Positions 9,200 to 19,300 of a stretch of DNA of 64,000 bases are shown in pieces. Each line of letters opens with the position of its first letter. Within the stretch, counting starts at the first letter, position 1. The position numbers were made by a program, and so were the translations under genes. The notes below the pieces were generated by a model. It searched no databases. It was not told the DNA's origin and was given only the letters and a program-made list of their open reading frames with translations. Source of the stretch: Cyanobacteria bacterium REEB67 (lineage in GTDB: Bacteria > Cyanobacteriota > Vampirovibrionia > Obscuribacterales > Obscuribacteraceae); NCBI GenBank assembly GCA_018971775.1, contig JAGXAB010000002.1:5001-69000 (forward strand), in the 5' to 3' direction.

Positions 9200-10051
9200 A
9201 TGAAAGCTTATATATCAGTAGACCTCGAAGGCGTGAGCGGCATCATCCACTCCAGCCAGACGCAGCCGAGCGAGCCGGGGTATAACCGCGCCCTCGAGCT
9301 CATGCATGATGAAACCAATGCTGCCATCCGCGGCCTTTTACGTGCCGGCGTCAGTGAAATCGTCGTCAATGACTCCCACTGGGACATGCGCAATCTGCAC
9401 CTGGAAAAGCTGCATTCGGACAAAGCCGTCCACCTCCGCAGCGGCTGGCAGAAACCCTTTTCGATGGTGTCGGGATTGAGCGAAGCGGCGCGGCGCCCGG
9501 ATTTCACGATATTTCTCGGCTACCACGCCCGGGCCGGCCATGCTACAGGCGTCCTCAGCCACACCTACCGGGCCCAGATCTTTTTTGAAGTCACCCTGGA
9601 CGGCAAACCGGTCGGCGAAACAGGCCTGAACGCGGCTCTGGCCGGGCACTTCGGTGTACCGGTGGCCCTGGTCAGCGGGGATGACGCGGTCTGCGAAGAA
9701 GCCCGCGATTTGCTCGGCGACGTCATGACCTGCCAGGTAAAAGAATGCGTATCGCGCTATTCGGCCGTTTTTCCCGATTATCAGTCGACCCTGGTCAAGC
9801 TTGAAGAAGCGGCCTGCCAGGCGGCCAAAAGCAAGCAGCACTGGCAACTGTTCCAGGCGGCCAAACCGGCTCGCATCGGCATTACGATGTTCGATCCGGC
9901 CATGGCCGATGCGGCAGAATTGATTCCTGATGCCAAGAGGATTGATAGCCGAAAAATCCTCATTGAAGCGGCCGATTATAGCCAGGCATTTCGGCTTATG
10001 CTGGCCATTGGCGCCCTTGGAGCCAGTCGCAAGGACCCGCATTTTTCATAA
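9200..10051 (+). CDS. dppA: D-aminopeptidase, DppA/M55 family
   Basis: A 283-residue zinc peptidase of family M55. The N-terminal YISVDLEGVSGI holds the metal-binding Asp/Glu pair, NDSHWDMRNL supplies Asp/His, and LGYHARAG the next His. ALVSGDDAVCEEA and TYRAQIFFEV are also characteristic. Members cleave D-amino acid peptides such as D-Ala-D-Ala, fitting recycling of wall material. I chose ATG 9200, which has GGAAGG 11 nt upstream, rather than the TTG 30 bp earlier. Transcribed divergently from dapF across 116 bp, so a shared regulatory region is possible. Confidence 0.9.
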   Translation: MKAYISVDLEGVSGIIHSSQTQPSEPGYNRALELMHDETNAAIRGLLRAGVSEIVVNDSHWDMRNLHLEKLHSDKAVHLRSGWQKPFSMVSGLSEAARRPDFTIFLGYHARAGHATGVLSHTYRAQIFFEVTLDGKPVGETGLNAALAGHFGVPVALVSGDDAVCEEARDLLGDVMTCQVKECVSRYSAVFPDYQSTLVKLEEAACQAAKSKQHWQLFQAAKPARIGITMFDPAMADAAELIPDAKRIDSRKILIEAADYSQAFRLMLAIGALGASRKDPHFS

Positions 10052-10334
10052 ATTATTAAATTCGTGAAATCTTTTGCGATTTCTGTAGAGGACTTATCCA
10101 TTAGCGGGTATTAATCAACTAACAGGGGATTGTTACTCTTCCTCTGAGGCATAGAAAAGCTGCGCAGTCCCCGCGACCCTGCAGCTGGCTTGAACGCGCC
10201 GTTTTGCGGCTTGTTTTTGCCGGGCTAAAACCCGATCAAACGCCGCTCACAAGACCGTTCATTTGTCCTACTGCAAAGACCTACTGCATAGTCCGCACTT
10301 GCGCTCGCAACATAGAGAGTCGGGGATTTTTAAG

Positions 10335-10841
10335 ATGTTCAATTCGTCCTACCAGCATGTTTCATTCAGACAGCAGATCATCAGCACCAACCAGTCTTAT
10401 CCCTGTCCGCGCTGTGCCGGCGGTATGCTCGAAGCTTATGGCCTGACCGAGACCCTGAAATGCACCTCCTGCGAACGTTCCTTTGTCGCCCTGCGCGGCG
10501 GGCGCCTGCTCTATCCGGCTAATCGACTCGGCCTGAAAGTAGCACTGACCTTCTGGTGGGATGGCCTGAGATGGCACTGGGCCGGACATACGGCCAGCAC
10601 CAAGCAATTGCTCTCAGTAATGATGTTTTTCTTCCTACCGATTATGGCCGCCCAGGTGGCCTTCGCCCTCAATCTCGTCCCCGAACGTCCGGACTGGCTG
10701 AGCCCGGCCATGGCCTCTACCGCTATAGCCTTGTTGTCCACGACAGCGATATACTTCATGTGTTGGGACTTCACCAGCGTGGCCAGACGCAAACGGGCCA
10801 AAGAACGCAGTCCCTTGTCCGACCGACCAGCCTCCAATTAG
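10335..10841 (+). CDS. Membrane protein with N-terminal zinc ribbon
   Basis: A 168-residue protein. Near the N-terminus a CPRC...CTSC pair (about residues 24-27 and 42-45) forms a probable zinc ribbon. Two hydrophobic spans follow (about 90-110 and 120-142), then a basic tail rich in Arg/Lys. ATG 10335 is preferred over an upstream TTG because GGGGA precedes it and the zinc ribbon follows at the usual distance. It lies 40 bp upstream of rsmH and in the same direction, so it may belong to the division/wall operon. No named family recognised. Confidence 0.72.
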   Translation: MFNSSYQHVSFRQQIISTNQSYPCPRCAGGMLEAYGLTETLKCTSCERSFVALRGGRLLYPANRLGLKVALTFWWDGLRWHWAGHTASTKQLLSVMMFFFLPIMAAQVAFALNLVPERPDWLSPAMASTAIALLSTTAIYFMCWDFTSVARRKRAKERSPLSDRPASN

Positions 10842-10881
10842 TTCTCGATTGCTCCGAGCTGGGATACCCTGAGTAAATTAC

Positions 10882-11889
10882 GTGACAAAAGAGTTTGAAT
10901 TCAGCGAGGAGCACAAACCAGTGCTCCTCGCTGAAACTATTGATATGCTCAACGTCCGCCCCGGACTGACCTATGTCGATGCCACCGCCGGTGCTGGCGG
11001 ACATTTATCGGCCATCTATAATGCCGCCGGCGGTGCGGCCAAAGTAGTCGGTATAGACCAGGATCCGGCCAGCCTGGAGGCGCTTCGCAAGCGCGCCCCC
11101 GACGACATCACTCTGCTGCATAGCAACTTTAGATATCTAAAAGAGACACTGGCGCAATCTGGTATCAATACTGTCGATGGTGGCATCCTCGCCGATCTCG
11201 GCGTCTCCTCGATGCAAATCGACCGCTCCGAGCGCGGTTTCAGCTTCCAAAAAGACGGCCCGCTGGATATGCGCATGGATACCACGCAGTCCCTTTCAGC
11301 TTACGACATTGTCAACGGCTGGAAAGAAGAGGCGCTCGCCAACATCATCTTCGAGTACGGGGAAGAAAGATATAGCCGTCGCATAGCCAGAAGGATACTG
11401 GAAGCACGTCCGATCAAAACGACCCTGGAATTATCAGAAATAGTCTCCCGTTGCGTGCCGAGAGGATCTGATAAAAAATCAAGGAAAAATTTTAGCAAGG
11501 AAAGTGGTGGCGAAGGTGGTGCGGGGCAGAGAATGGCTCACAGTGCCATTCATCCGGCTACGCGGACCTTCCAGGCGTTGCGAATGGCGGTAAATGAAGA
11601 ATTACCAGCCCTGAAAGAATTTTTACAAGAATCTTTGAGTATCTTAGAACCAGGCGCCAGGCTGGTCCTTATCACTTTCCACAGCCTTGAAGATCGCGTC
11701 GTTAAGCAATTTTTCAAACAGGCGGCGCTCTCCTGTGTCTGCCCCCCGAGAATGCCGCAATGCGCCTGTAATAAGCATTCCGAGCTGGAAATAATAACTC
11801 GTAAACCTCTTACAGCTTCTTCACAAGAAATACTTGCCAACACACGCAGTCGTAGTGCTAAACTACGTGCAGGCCAAAAGCTGATTTAG
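10882..11889 (+). CDS. rsmH: 16S rRNA (cytosine(1402)-N4)-methyltransferase RsmH (MraW)
   Basis: Methylates C1402 in the 16S decoding centre using S-adenosylmethionine. EEHKPVLLAETIDML is the family N-terminus, and YVDATAGAGGHLSAI (about residues 31-45) the AdoMet-binding loop. DGGILADLGVSSMQID and RGFSFQKDGPLDMRMD are hallmark motifs. ATRTFQALRMAVNEEL, LITFHSLEDRVVK and the C-terminal KPLTASSQEILANTRSRSAKLR complete the family pattern. The length (335) is slightly above the usual 310, with a Ser/Gly insertion near residues 195-215. The start is GTG with a weak ribosome-binding site, and a 15-bp perfect hairpin lies 18 nt into the coding region. First gene of rsmH-ftsL-ftsI-murJ. Confidence 0.96.
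   Translation: MTKEFEFSEEHKPVLLAETIDMLNVRPGLTYVDATAGAGGHLSAIYNAAGGAAKVVGIDQDPASLEALRKRAPDDITLLHSNFRYLKETLAQSGINTVDGGILADLGVSSMQIDRSERGFSFQKDGPLDMRMDTTQSLSAYDIVNGWKEEALANIIFEYGEERYSRRIARRILEARPIKTTLELSEIVSRCVPRGSDKKSRKNFSKESGGEGGAGQRMAHSAIHPATRTFQALRMAVNEELPALKEFLQESLSILEPGARLVLITFHSLEDRVVKQFFKQAALSCVCPPRMPQCACNKHSELEIITRKPLTASSQEILANTRSRSAKLRAGQKLI
10900..10935 (+). other. 15-bp perfect hairpin within the start of rsmH
   Basis: TTCAGCGAGGAGCAC at 10900-10914 is followed by the 6-nt loop AAACCA and its exact reverse complement at 10921-10935. The structure lies 18-53 nt after the GTG start, inside the codons for F-S-E-E-H-K-P-V-L-L-A-E. It is GC-rich and would be very stable in mRNA. The function is unknown; a translational or RNase control element is possible. 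Confidence 0.7.
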
Positions 11890-11898
11890 GGAGTATAT

Positions 11899-12501
11899 AT
11901 GGTAAGCACTCTTTCCAGAAACCGCGTACGCGAAGACCTGCCAGTCAGCTTCGCCAACGACAGATCTTCAAGAGATGGTTTCTCCAGAGTGAGCAACACG
12001 GCCCAACGCGTCGCCCTTGTCGACAATGCATCTTTGCAGAACGTTATGGGCTCCTATCCCGTCGCTTTTAGTGAAACTTTACTTAACGGCTCGGCAGTGC
12101 GCCAGCCCGCCGCTACCCCGACTCGTCCGCATCTCGTACCAGTCGAAGCTCCGGCCCGCAAGACTCGTAAAGCACCAATTCTGGTGCGTGCCAACCGTGC
12201 CCTTCAGGCATCTTTGATCGCTCTTTGCGGCGTCGCCATCCTCGGATACGGCTATGACGTTTCTTCTACACATGAAGTAAGCAAACAGCAGGATCAAGTC
12301 CGTCGCCTGAGCGAGCAAAATGCCGAATATTCGGCACGCTTGTTGAAGGCAGTTTCTTACGACGGTATTCAAAACAGCGTCCTCGGTCATTCGTCACTGG
12401 GTGTACCTGAAGAAGTCAAAATCGTGCCGGAAGTTTCCGCACCAAAACTAAAACCATTTAAAGCAGCCAAATATCACCTCCCCTTGATGTCTGGATACTA
12501 A
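11899..12501 (+). CDS. FtsL-like bitopic cell division protein (by position and topology)
   Basis: A 200-residue protein. A polar N-terminus of about 100 residues is followed by a basic patch (ARKTRKAP), a single membrane span (ASLIALCGVAILGYGYDV, about residues 105-122) and a short coiled coil (VSKQQDQVRRLSEQNAEYSARLLKAV). The tail is Pro/Lys-rich. This topology and its place between rsmH and ftsI are those of FtsL/septum-formation-initiator proteins, which have little sequence conservation. The N-terminal cytoplasmic part is longer than in typical FtsL. Starts 10 bp after the rsmH stop. Confidence 0.65.
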   Translation: MVSTLSRNRVREDLPVSFANDRSSRDGFSRVSNTAQRVALVDNASLQNVMGSYPVAFSETLLNGSAVRQPAATPTRPHLVPVEAPARKTRKAPILVRANRALQASLIALCGVAILGYGYDVSSTHEVSKQQDQVRRLSEQNAEYSARLLKAVSYDGIQNSVLGHSSLGVPEEVKIVPEVSAPKLKPFKAAKYHLPLMSGY

Positions 12502-12660
12502 AATAGGGTTGCCAGTCTAATGACAAGCAGCCATTCTGTTTAGACCGCCATTATAAATCCGTTCTCATCCAGGCTGGTTTTAAGACCGGCTGATAATTTT
12601 TGTCGTACATACAATATAAAGTGGGGGCGCTCAGGCGAAACAAAGTTGGCGAGAGATCTG

Positions 12661-14538
12661 ATGGATAGGCCTCCCCGCGCTAGATCCCGCGGTCATAAAC
12701 GTCATCCCCGGTCCCCGCTGTGGCGCCTTAGATTCTGGCAAATGCTCCTCGGCTTAGGCGGCGTCGCCATCATCTGCCGACTCTTTTATCTGCAAGTGCA
12801 TAAGGCACCAGAGCTGGTGCAGCGCGCCGAAGTACAGAGACAACAGCACAACATGCTCATGCATCGCGGGGCGATCACCGATAGGCGCGGTCTACCGCTA
12901 GCCATCGATACGACCCGCTACGATATCTATGTCCACGTCGGTCTGCTCAAAAAGACTCCCGACGAATCGGCCCAGATCCTGGCCAATATTCTCAAGCAGC
13001 CCCAGGAGAAAATCCTCAAACTGCTCACTTCCGGTTATCCGGTGATTACTTTGCAGCGCCACCTCGATCGCGAGACAGTGGATGCTCTTCAAGCACTCAA
13101 CTGGCCCGGTGTCGACATCGTGCCCAAGGCTTTCCGTCAATATCCGGAAGGCAGACTGGCCGGACACTTGCTTGGCTATATCGATCCCGATGCCAGAGGA
13201 CAGGGCGGTATCGAACAGGCCGAGCAACACATGCTCACCGATACCGGCGCCATACCGAAGCCGCAACTGGACGGCCACGGTCATACTATCCTGATGCAGA
13301 GCAAGCAACCTTCCTGGGACATCACACCGCCTCTTGGACGGCATGTAGAGCTGACTATCGACAACTATTTACAGCACATGGCCGAAAAAGAACTCTTCGC
13401 CATGTGCAAACACTCGCACGCCCTGCGCGGTGCGGTTATTCTCACCGATCCGACCAGCGGCGAAATATTGGCCTGGGCCAACTATCCATCTTTCGATCCA
13501 AATAAGTACAACAAGTACGCCTACGAAACGATGAAAAACTGGTCAATGGTAGACGTCTATCAACCCGGCTCGACCTTCAAGATCCTCACCGTCGCCTCTG
13601 GTTTAGAAACTGGAGCAATTACTCCGAACTGGACCTTTTATGATGCCGGCTCGATGACTATTGGCAATCGCACCATTCACAACCACGACGGCGGCCATGG
13701 TCTGCTCAATCTCAAAGGCCTGTTTATCCACTCTTCCAATATCGCCTCAGCCAAGATTGGCCTATTGATGACACCGGCTCAGTTTTACGGCAAGTTGCGC
13801 GAATTTGGCTTCGGTCAAAAAACCGGTGTCGATCTACCCGGCGAATCTCGCGGATTGCTCACGCCGGCAAAATACTGGACACCTATCGACCAGGCCACCA
13901 CAGGCTTTGGCCAGGGCGCTATCGCCGTCACACCTCTGCAAATGGCAGCCGGTGTCGGTGCCGTCGCCAATGGTGGCATCTGGGTACAACCGCACCTGAT
14001 CCGTCGCATCTACGATCCGCGTACAGGCGTCACCGAAAAATGGATGGAGCCGGTCAAGCGTCGCGTCATCTCGGCTGAAATAGCCAAGCTCGAATGCGGA
14101 CTGCTTGCCGACAACATCTATGAAGGTACTCAAATAGCTGGTCAAATACCTGGCTATCGCGTCGCCGGTAAAACAGGTACGGCGCAAAAAGTAACCGCTT
14201 CCGGGCGCGGCTATATCGCCGGCGCCACCATCGCCAGCTTCGTCGGTTTCTTACCGGCTAAAAACCCTCAGCTCCTCTGTATCGCCGTTATAGACACGCC
14301 CCAGACCGATGGCCGCTGGGGCAATACGGTCGCCGGTCCGGTCTTCAACGCCGTCGCCATGGAAGCGGCTCGTTATCTCAATATCCCGCCCGACGCACCG
14401 ATACCGAGCGACAAAGGTCCCCTGCCCAAGGGTGAAAAGCGCATACCGCCAGTCGTAGCACCATCGGTCAAATATGCAGCAGAGCTCGGCAACCAGGGCC
14501 AGGACTCAGATAAGAGCAGTGCCAGCGAAACCCACTAA
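12661..14538 (+). CDS. ftsI: Peptidoglycan D,D-transpeptidase FtsI/PBP2-3 family
   Basis: Class B penicillin-binding protein that crosslinks septal (or elongation) peptidoglycan. An Arg-rich N-terminus precedes one membrane span (about residues 25-42). The pedestal/dimerisation domain starts at RGAITDRRGLPLA. The transpeptidase motifs are S304-T-F-K (nucleophile Ser), S358-S-N and K504-T-G-T. RQYPEGRLAGHLLGY is also typical. ATG 12661 has GAGAG close upstream; an in-frame TTG at 12646 would add 5 residues. Position after rsmH and the ftsL-like gene favours FtsI over SpoVD/PBP2. The C-terminus is long and polar, with no PASTA domain seen. Confidence 0.93.
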   Translation: MDRPPRARSRGHKRHPRSPLWRLRFWQMLLGLGGVAIICRLFYLQVHKAPELVQRAEVQRQQHNMLMHRGAITDRRGLPLAIDTTRYDIYVHVGLLKKTPDESAQILANILKQPQEKILKLLTSGYPVITLQRHLDRETVDALQALNWPGVDIVPKAFRQYPEGRLAGHLLGYIDPDARGQGGIEQAEQHMLTDTGAIPKPQLDGHGHTILMQSKQPSWDITPPLGRHVELTIDNYLQHMAEKELFAMCKHSHALRGAVILTDPTSGEILAWANYPSFDPNKYNKYAYETMKNWSMVDVYQPGSTFKILTVASGLETGAITPNWTFYDAGSMTIGNRTIHNHDGGHGLLNLKGLFIHSSNIASAKIGLLMTPAQFYGKLREFGFGQKTGVDLPGESRGLLTPAKYWTPIDQATTGFGQGAIAVTPLQMAAGVGAVANGGIWVQPHLIRRIYDPRTGVTEKWMEPVKRRVISAEIAKLECGLLADNIYEGTQIAGQIPGYRVAGKTGTAQKVTASGRGYIAGATIASFVGFLPAKNPQLLCIAVIDTPQTDGRWGNTVAGPVFNAVAMEAARYLNIPPDAPIPSDKGPLPKGEKRIPPVVAPSVKYAAELGNQGQDSDKSSASETH

Positions 14539-16348
14539 CGATGGTTCACAGCCTGCCGGCTCGGATAAGGGCGCACCTTTTGTCGAGCCGGAGAGCGAGT
14601 CTGTCGAAGCGACTTTAAAAGAAGTTTCCACCGACGCTCCTGTACCTGATGAAGCGCCCATGCCCGCCGATGTAGTCGATGATTTGCCCGCTCTGGATCT
14701 ACCAGTAGCAGACATTCCCCTCGAGGACATTCCGCAAAAGACGGTCAAACCTTCCGGCCGCGGTAAGGTCTTTTCACCGCTGGTTGCTCTGCTGACAATC
14801 TTCAGTAAATTTGTCGGCCTGGCCAGGGACATTGTCGTCCTTTCCGCTTTTGGTGCCGGCCTCGCCTCCGACTCTTACAACTACGCTTATATGGTAACCG
14901 GCGGCGTGCTGGTCTTATTCGGCGGACTCGGTGGCCCTTTCCATCAGTCGGCGGTGGCTATTCTCAGCAGTCGCAAGGACAACGAAAACATCGGCAAACT
15001 AGCCGGCCAACTCCTTTTGTGGACGGCGCTGATCATGTCGGTCTTCTCGATCGCCCTCTATTTTCTTGCACCGTATGTAGTACCACTCGCCTTGCCGGGC
15101 AACGGTGCCGATCAACAGGCATTGTGGACGACGACAGTGACACAGTTGCGGATCATGGTACCGATGATTGTCATTGCCGGGTTAGTCGGCGTCGGCTGCG
15201 GCATCTCCAATACGTTTAAAGAATATTTCTGGCCATCCATGGCACCGGCCGTAGCCTCGATAGCGATCATCATCGCCGTTTTTGGTTTTAGAGATGAAGC
15301 CGGCCTTTGCCTGGGTATCGGGACGCTGATCGGGGCTATCGGCCAATTCATCGTGCAGTGGCCGGGCATCATGAGAGCCAAACCGGCTTTTCTGCAATTT
15401 GACTTCATCACCAAATTACAGCCGGGAATGAAAGAGTATCTGCAGATGCTCTGGCCTGCTTTCATCACCACCTCGATCGGCCAGCTCAACGTCTATGTCG
15501 ACATGTTTTTTACTTCGCGACTGGAGCAGGGCGGCTGGACGGCAATTCTAAATGCCAACAAGCTCGTGCAGTTGCCGCTCGGCGTCCTGCTCACGGCCAT
15601 GCTCGTACCGCTCCTGCCGCACTTCACCGAGCTCGTGGCGGCAAAAAAAATCGACGAGCTCAAAGTAGAATTACGTCGTGCTCTGACGCTTCTATGGTTC
15701 CTGGCCCTGCCACTATCGGCGGTGCTAATCGCCCTGCCCGCGCCAATCGTACAATTGCTTTTCGAACGCGGTCAATTCGACGAACGCGCCGTCGGTCTAT
15801 TCACGACAGTGCTCGTTTTCCTCGTGCCATCGATTTTCTTCTACGTCGCCAGAGATCTGCTCACCAGGGTCTTCTTCGCCCATCAAGATTCGACGACTCC
15901 CTACAAGATTGCCATCCTTTCCATCTTCGTCAAAGCTTTTTTCGACTGGCTTCTCGTCGTCTATTTCCCCCTGGGCATAGGTGGTATCGCGCTATCGACC
16001 AGTATCGTCACTATCTTCAACCTTTCGCTGCTTTCCTTTTTACTACGCAAAAAACTGGGCAATCTTGGCGGCATGAAGCTGGTCAAGCCCGTCAGCGTCA
16101 TGCTCTTCGCCTCGGCCGCCTGCGCGCTAACCTCCTACTTTACCTTCAATTTTGTCGGAACCCCCTTGGAGGCACTCTGCCAGCACTTCTTGATCAGTGA
16201 GAAACTGGCCAGAACAATCCAGCTCTTTCTCGCCCTGGCCATCTCCAGCAGCCTGGGAATGGCTCTCTATTTTGTCCTTTGTCACCTTTCCAGATTGGAA
16301 GAAGCGGGCATAATCGTGCGGCGCGTCAAAAGCAAACTGAAGAAATAG
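14474..16348 (+). CDS. murJ: Lipid II flippase MurJ (MviN) with acidic N-terminal extension
   Basis: Multi-pass membrane protein that flips lipid II across the membrane. The core begins near residue 95 (LLTIFSKFVGLARDIVVLSAFGAG) and has about 14 hydrophobic spans. The family features include the first-helix SKxxGLxRD pattern and the QLNVYVDMFFTSRL segment. Before it lies an acidic, Pro-rich, probably disordered extension of about 95 residues (DAPVPDEAPMPADVVDDLPALDL...), absent from standard MurJ of about 510 residues. The ATG at 14474 lies 65 bp inside ftsI. A GTG at 14519 is an alternative start. Either way ftsI and murJ overlap and are likely coupled. Confidence 0.92.
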   Translation: MQQSSATRARTQIRAVPAKPTNDGSQPAGSDKGAPFVEPESESVEATLKEVSTDAPVPDEAPMPADVVDDLPALDLPVADIPLEDIPQKTVKPSGRGKVFSPLVALLTIFSKFVGLARDIVVLSAFGAGLASDSYNYAYMVTGGVLVLFGGLGGPFHQSAVAILSSRKDNENIGKLAGQLLLWTALIMSVFSIALYFLAPYVVPLALPGNGADQQALWTTTVTQLRIMVPMIVIAGLVGVGCGISNTFKEYFWPSMAPAVASIAIIIAVFGFRDEAGLCLGIGTLIGAIGQFIVQWPGIMRAKPAFLQFDFITKLQPGMKEYLQMLWPAFITTSIGQLNVYVDMFFTSRLEQGGWTAILNANKLVQLPLGVLLTAMLVPLLPHFTELVAAKKIDELKVELRRALTLLWFLALPLSAVLIALPAPIVQLLFERGQFDERAVGLFTTVLVFLVPSIFFYVARDLLTRVFFAHQDSTTPYKIAILSIFVKAFFDWLLVVYFPLGIGGIALSTSIVTIFNLSLLSFLLRKKLGNLGGMKLVKPVSVMLFASAACALTSYFTFNFVGTPLEALCQHFLISEKLARTIQLFLALAISSSLGMALYFVLCHLSRLEEAGIIVRRVKSKLKK

Positions 16349-16381
16349 AGATAGAGACAGACTCTGGCGCTGCCTTGAGGC

Positions 16382-19300
16382 TCAGTGTTCGACTGTGGCC
16401 AGAAGTTCCTGGACATTGCCGAGCAGATCGTCGACCGAGGTTTGCGACTTGGTCAAAAAACGAGTCGGGCCGAGCGAGAGCGCTTCTTTCTCCTCGCTGG
16501 TGAGGTCGCGTGCCGTGTAAATTAAAACCGGTATATCCAGCTGTTCCCGGCGCAGCGCGGCAATAAATTCAAAGCCATCCAGCTTTGGCAGACCGACGTC
16601 GAGTATGACCAAATCCGGTCGGTGCAGGCGCACCAGATCCAGGCCTTGCTGACCATCGCGCGCCTCCAGACATTTTACATCGAGACCGCCGAGTTGCTGA
16701 ATGACGACAGCGATCGTCGATGGGTCGTCTTCGATTATCAATACTTGCGCTGACGTCTCTCGATTGTCCGCGGTAGCGACACTGGCGACCGATACAATCC
16801 GGCCTTCCATGTCATCGGCGTCATCGGGCATACTCTGGCGCGGCAGGGTGAACCAGAAAGTGGCACCTTCTCCTTCGACGCTGTCGACTCCGATCGCACC
16901 GCCATGTTGTTCGACTATTGCTTTGGCGATAGCCAGACCGAGGCCGGTACCCCCCTTTGACCGAGTATCTGAACTGTCCAGCTGCTGAAACTTACCAAAC
17001 AGTTTGTGAGCCTGGGCGGCCGGAATACCAGGGCCCTGGTCGTGCACGGCGAAACGTATGGAGTGATCATTGCTTACATCCAGCGATACTTCAACCTGGC
17101 CATCGGCTGGTGAAAACTTGATCGCATTGGAAATCAAGTTGGTCAACACCTGGTTAATCAAATCGCGGTCCAGGGGCAAGATCTGGCCGGTCGACGGCGG
17201 CCCGGTCAACTTGACGGCACCTTCGCCCGCCATCCCTTCCAGGCCACTTACGGCCGATTGGACAAGCTCGTCGACGGCAACATCGGCGACTTTCAGCTCC
17301 AGCTTGCCAGCTTCAATCTTGCGCAGGTCGAGTATGTTATTGATCAAGCGAATCAATCGATCCGATTCACTGCGGGCGATTGTGACAAAAGTAAGGGCCT
17401 GGGCAGAGACATCACCGACGATACCATTCTCGATCAAACCCAGCGAGCCGCGAATTGACGTAAGCGGGCTGCGCAATTCATGCGAAACAGTGGAATAGAA
17501 TTCGCTGACGCGACGTTCAGCTTCCTTGCGTTCATTGATATCGCGGGCGACACCACAAATGCGAACCAGTTCGTTATTGTGGTCATAGATCGGGAAGACT
17601 TTAGCGGCCAGCCAGCGCACTTCGCCGTCCGGACGAATTACTCTGTATTCGCCCTCTCTGTCGCTGCGCGCCTCGATAAAATCATGAAAGTCACGGAAGG
17701 CTCGTTTCCGATCTTCGGGCTCGAGGACGTCGAAAAAGGAACGCGGATTGTCAGCTATTGCCGAAACAGATCGACCGGTGATCTCTTCATAAGCCTGACT
17801 GACGTAGAAAAATTTAGAACTATCGGGAGTAGCAATCCAGAAAATCTCACGGATATTTTCGGCCAACTGACGAAATAAGCCCTCGCTTTCGGTGAGTTTG
17901 GCCTCGGTAAGTTTCAACTGTGAGATGTCGCGACCTTCAGGGATAATCAAAATCACCCTGCCATCGACATCAAAGACCGGTTGCAGAGAAAAGTCGACGG
18001 TGATGGTGACGCCGCACTCGTTGCTGTGCTGCAATTCGAATCGAGCAAACTGACCTTGCGCAGCTGACTGTATCGCTTCACGCAGGCGGGGGATGTCTTC
18101 AGAATGGAACCACGGTCCTTCCCAGAAGGGCTTACCAACTACATCTTCGCGGGTACAACCGATAAATTGCAAAGCCGATTGATTGGAATCGAGTAGATTA
18201 CCATCGGGGTCGAGAAGACCGATAAATTCGAAGGTCTTATCGAAAATTGCACGGAATTTTTGTTCGGAAACTCTAAGCCTTTCGGCCGCTTCGCGCTCCA
18301 TTGTAATATCGCGGCTAGAGCCTGAGATACGCACCATTCGCCCCTTTTTATTGCGCACGCCCTGGCCTCGAGAGGACAGCCAGATGTATTGCCCTTCTTT
18401 ATTGACAATCCGAAAAGAAGCTTGATAGACCGATGCCTTACCAGCTATATGAGCTTCGATGGCTTCCTTCACCATTCCGCGATCTTCGGGATGCACTCTA
18501 TCCATAAAACCATCGATATTAAAGGATGTTTCACCGCTTTCATATCCGAGCAAAGCCATCCAGCGGGGCGAGAAAAAAACATCACCGCTGACCACATCCC
18601 AATCCCAGATGCCGTCCTGCGATCCGTCCAGAGCGCGCCGATAGCGATCTTCGGAGTAGGCGAGCAGTTCAAAAGTTTTCAGACGCTGGATAAACTGGCC
18701 GAGCTGAGCGCAAATAGACGTGAACATATCGAGCTGGTCCTGGTCTAGTTCACGTACAGCGTGGCAGTAAAATTCGAGCACGCCGATGAAATCGTGGCCG
18801 GACGAAATCGGAATGGCAAAGGCGCCGTGAAGATTATCAGTTTGCGCGGCGTCACGCCCGGGGAAATTCGCATCAGCGACAACATCGCTTATCCAGGCGG
18901 GTTGTCGACTTTGCCAGACCCTGCCTGGCAGACCAACACCGCTTGCAAATGCGATTTTTTCAGTGCATTCGCGGAAGGTCAGCAACTGTTCATTCTGCCC
19001 GACTCCGGACACCTGGCAGCGCAGTACCTCGCTGTCGGCATCGACCAACCAGAGTGAGCCAAACTGCCAATCGAAGCGTTGACAGATCAGTCTGATGATG
19101 GCCTCAACAGAGGTATTCAGATCCGAATCACTGGCCAGGATGCTTGTTATCTCATACTGCACCTTGCGTCTGAGCTCCTCGAGCTTGGTCGATGTCAGAT
19201 CGAAGAAGGCAAGAACCGCACCACGGACGACACCACCGATAAGCAGCGGCGAGCTGATATAGTGCACAGGCAAAAAGGCGCCATCTTTACGGATGAAATA

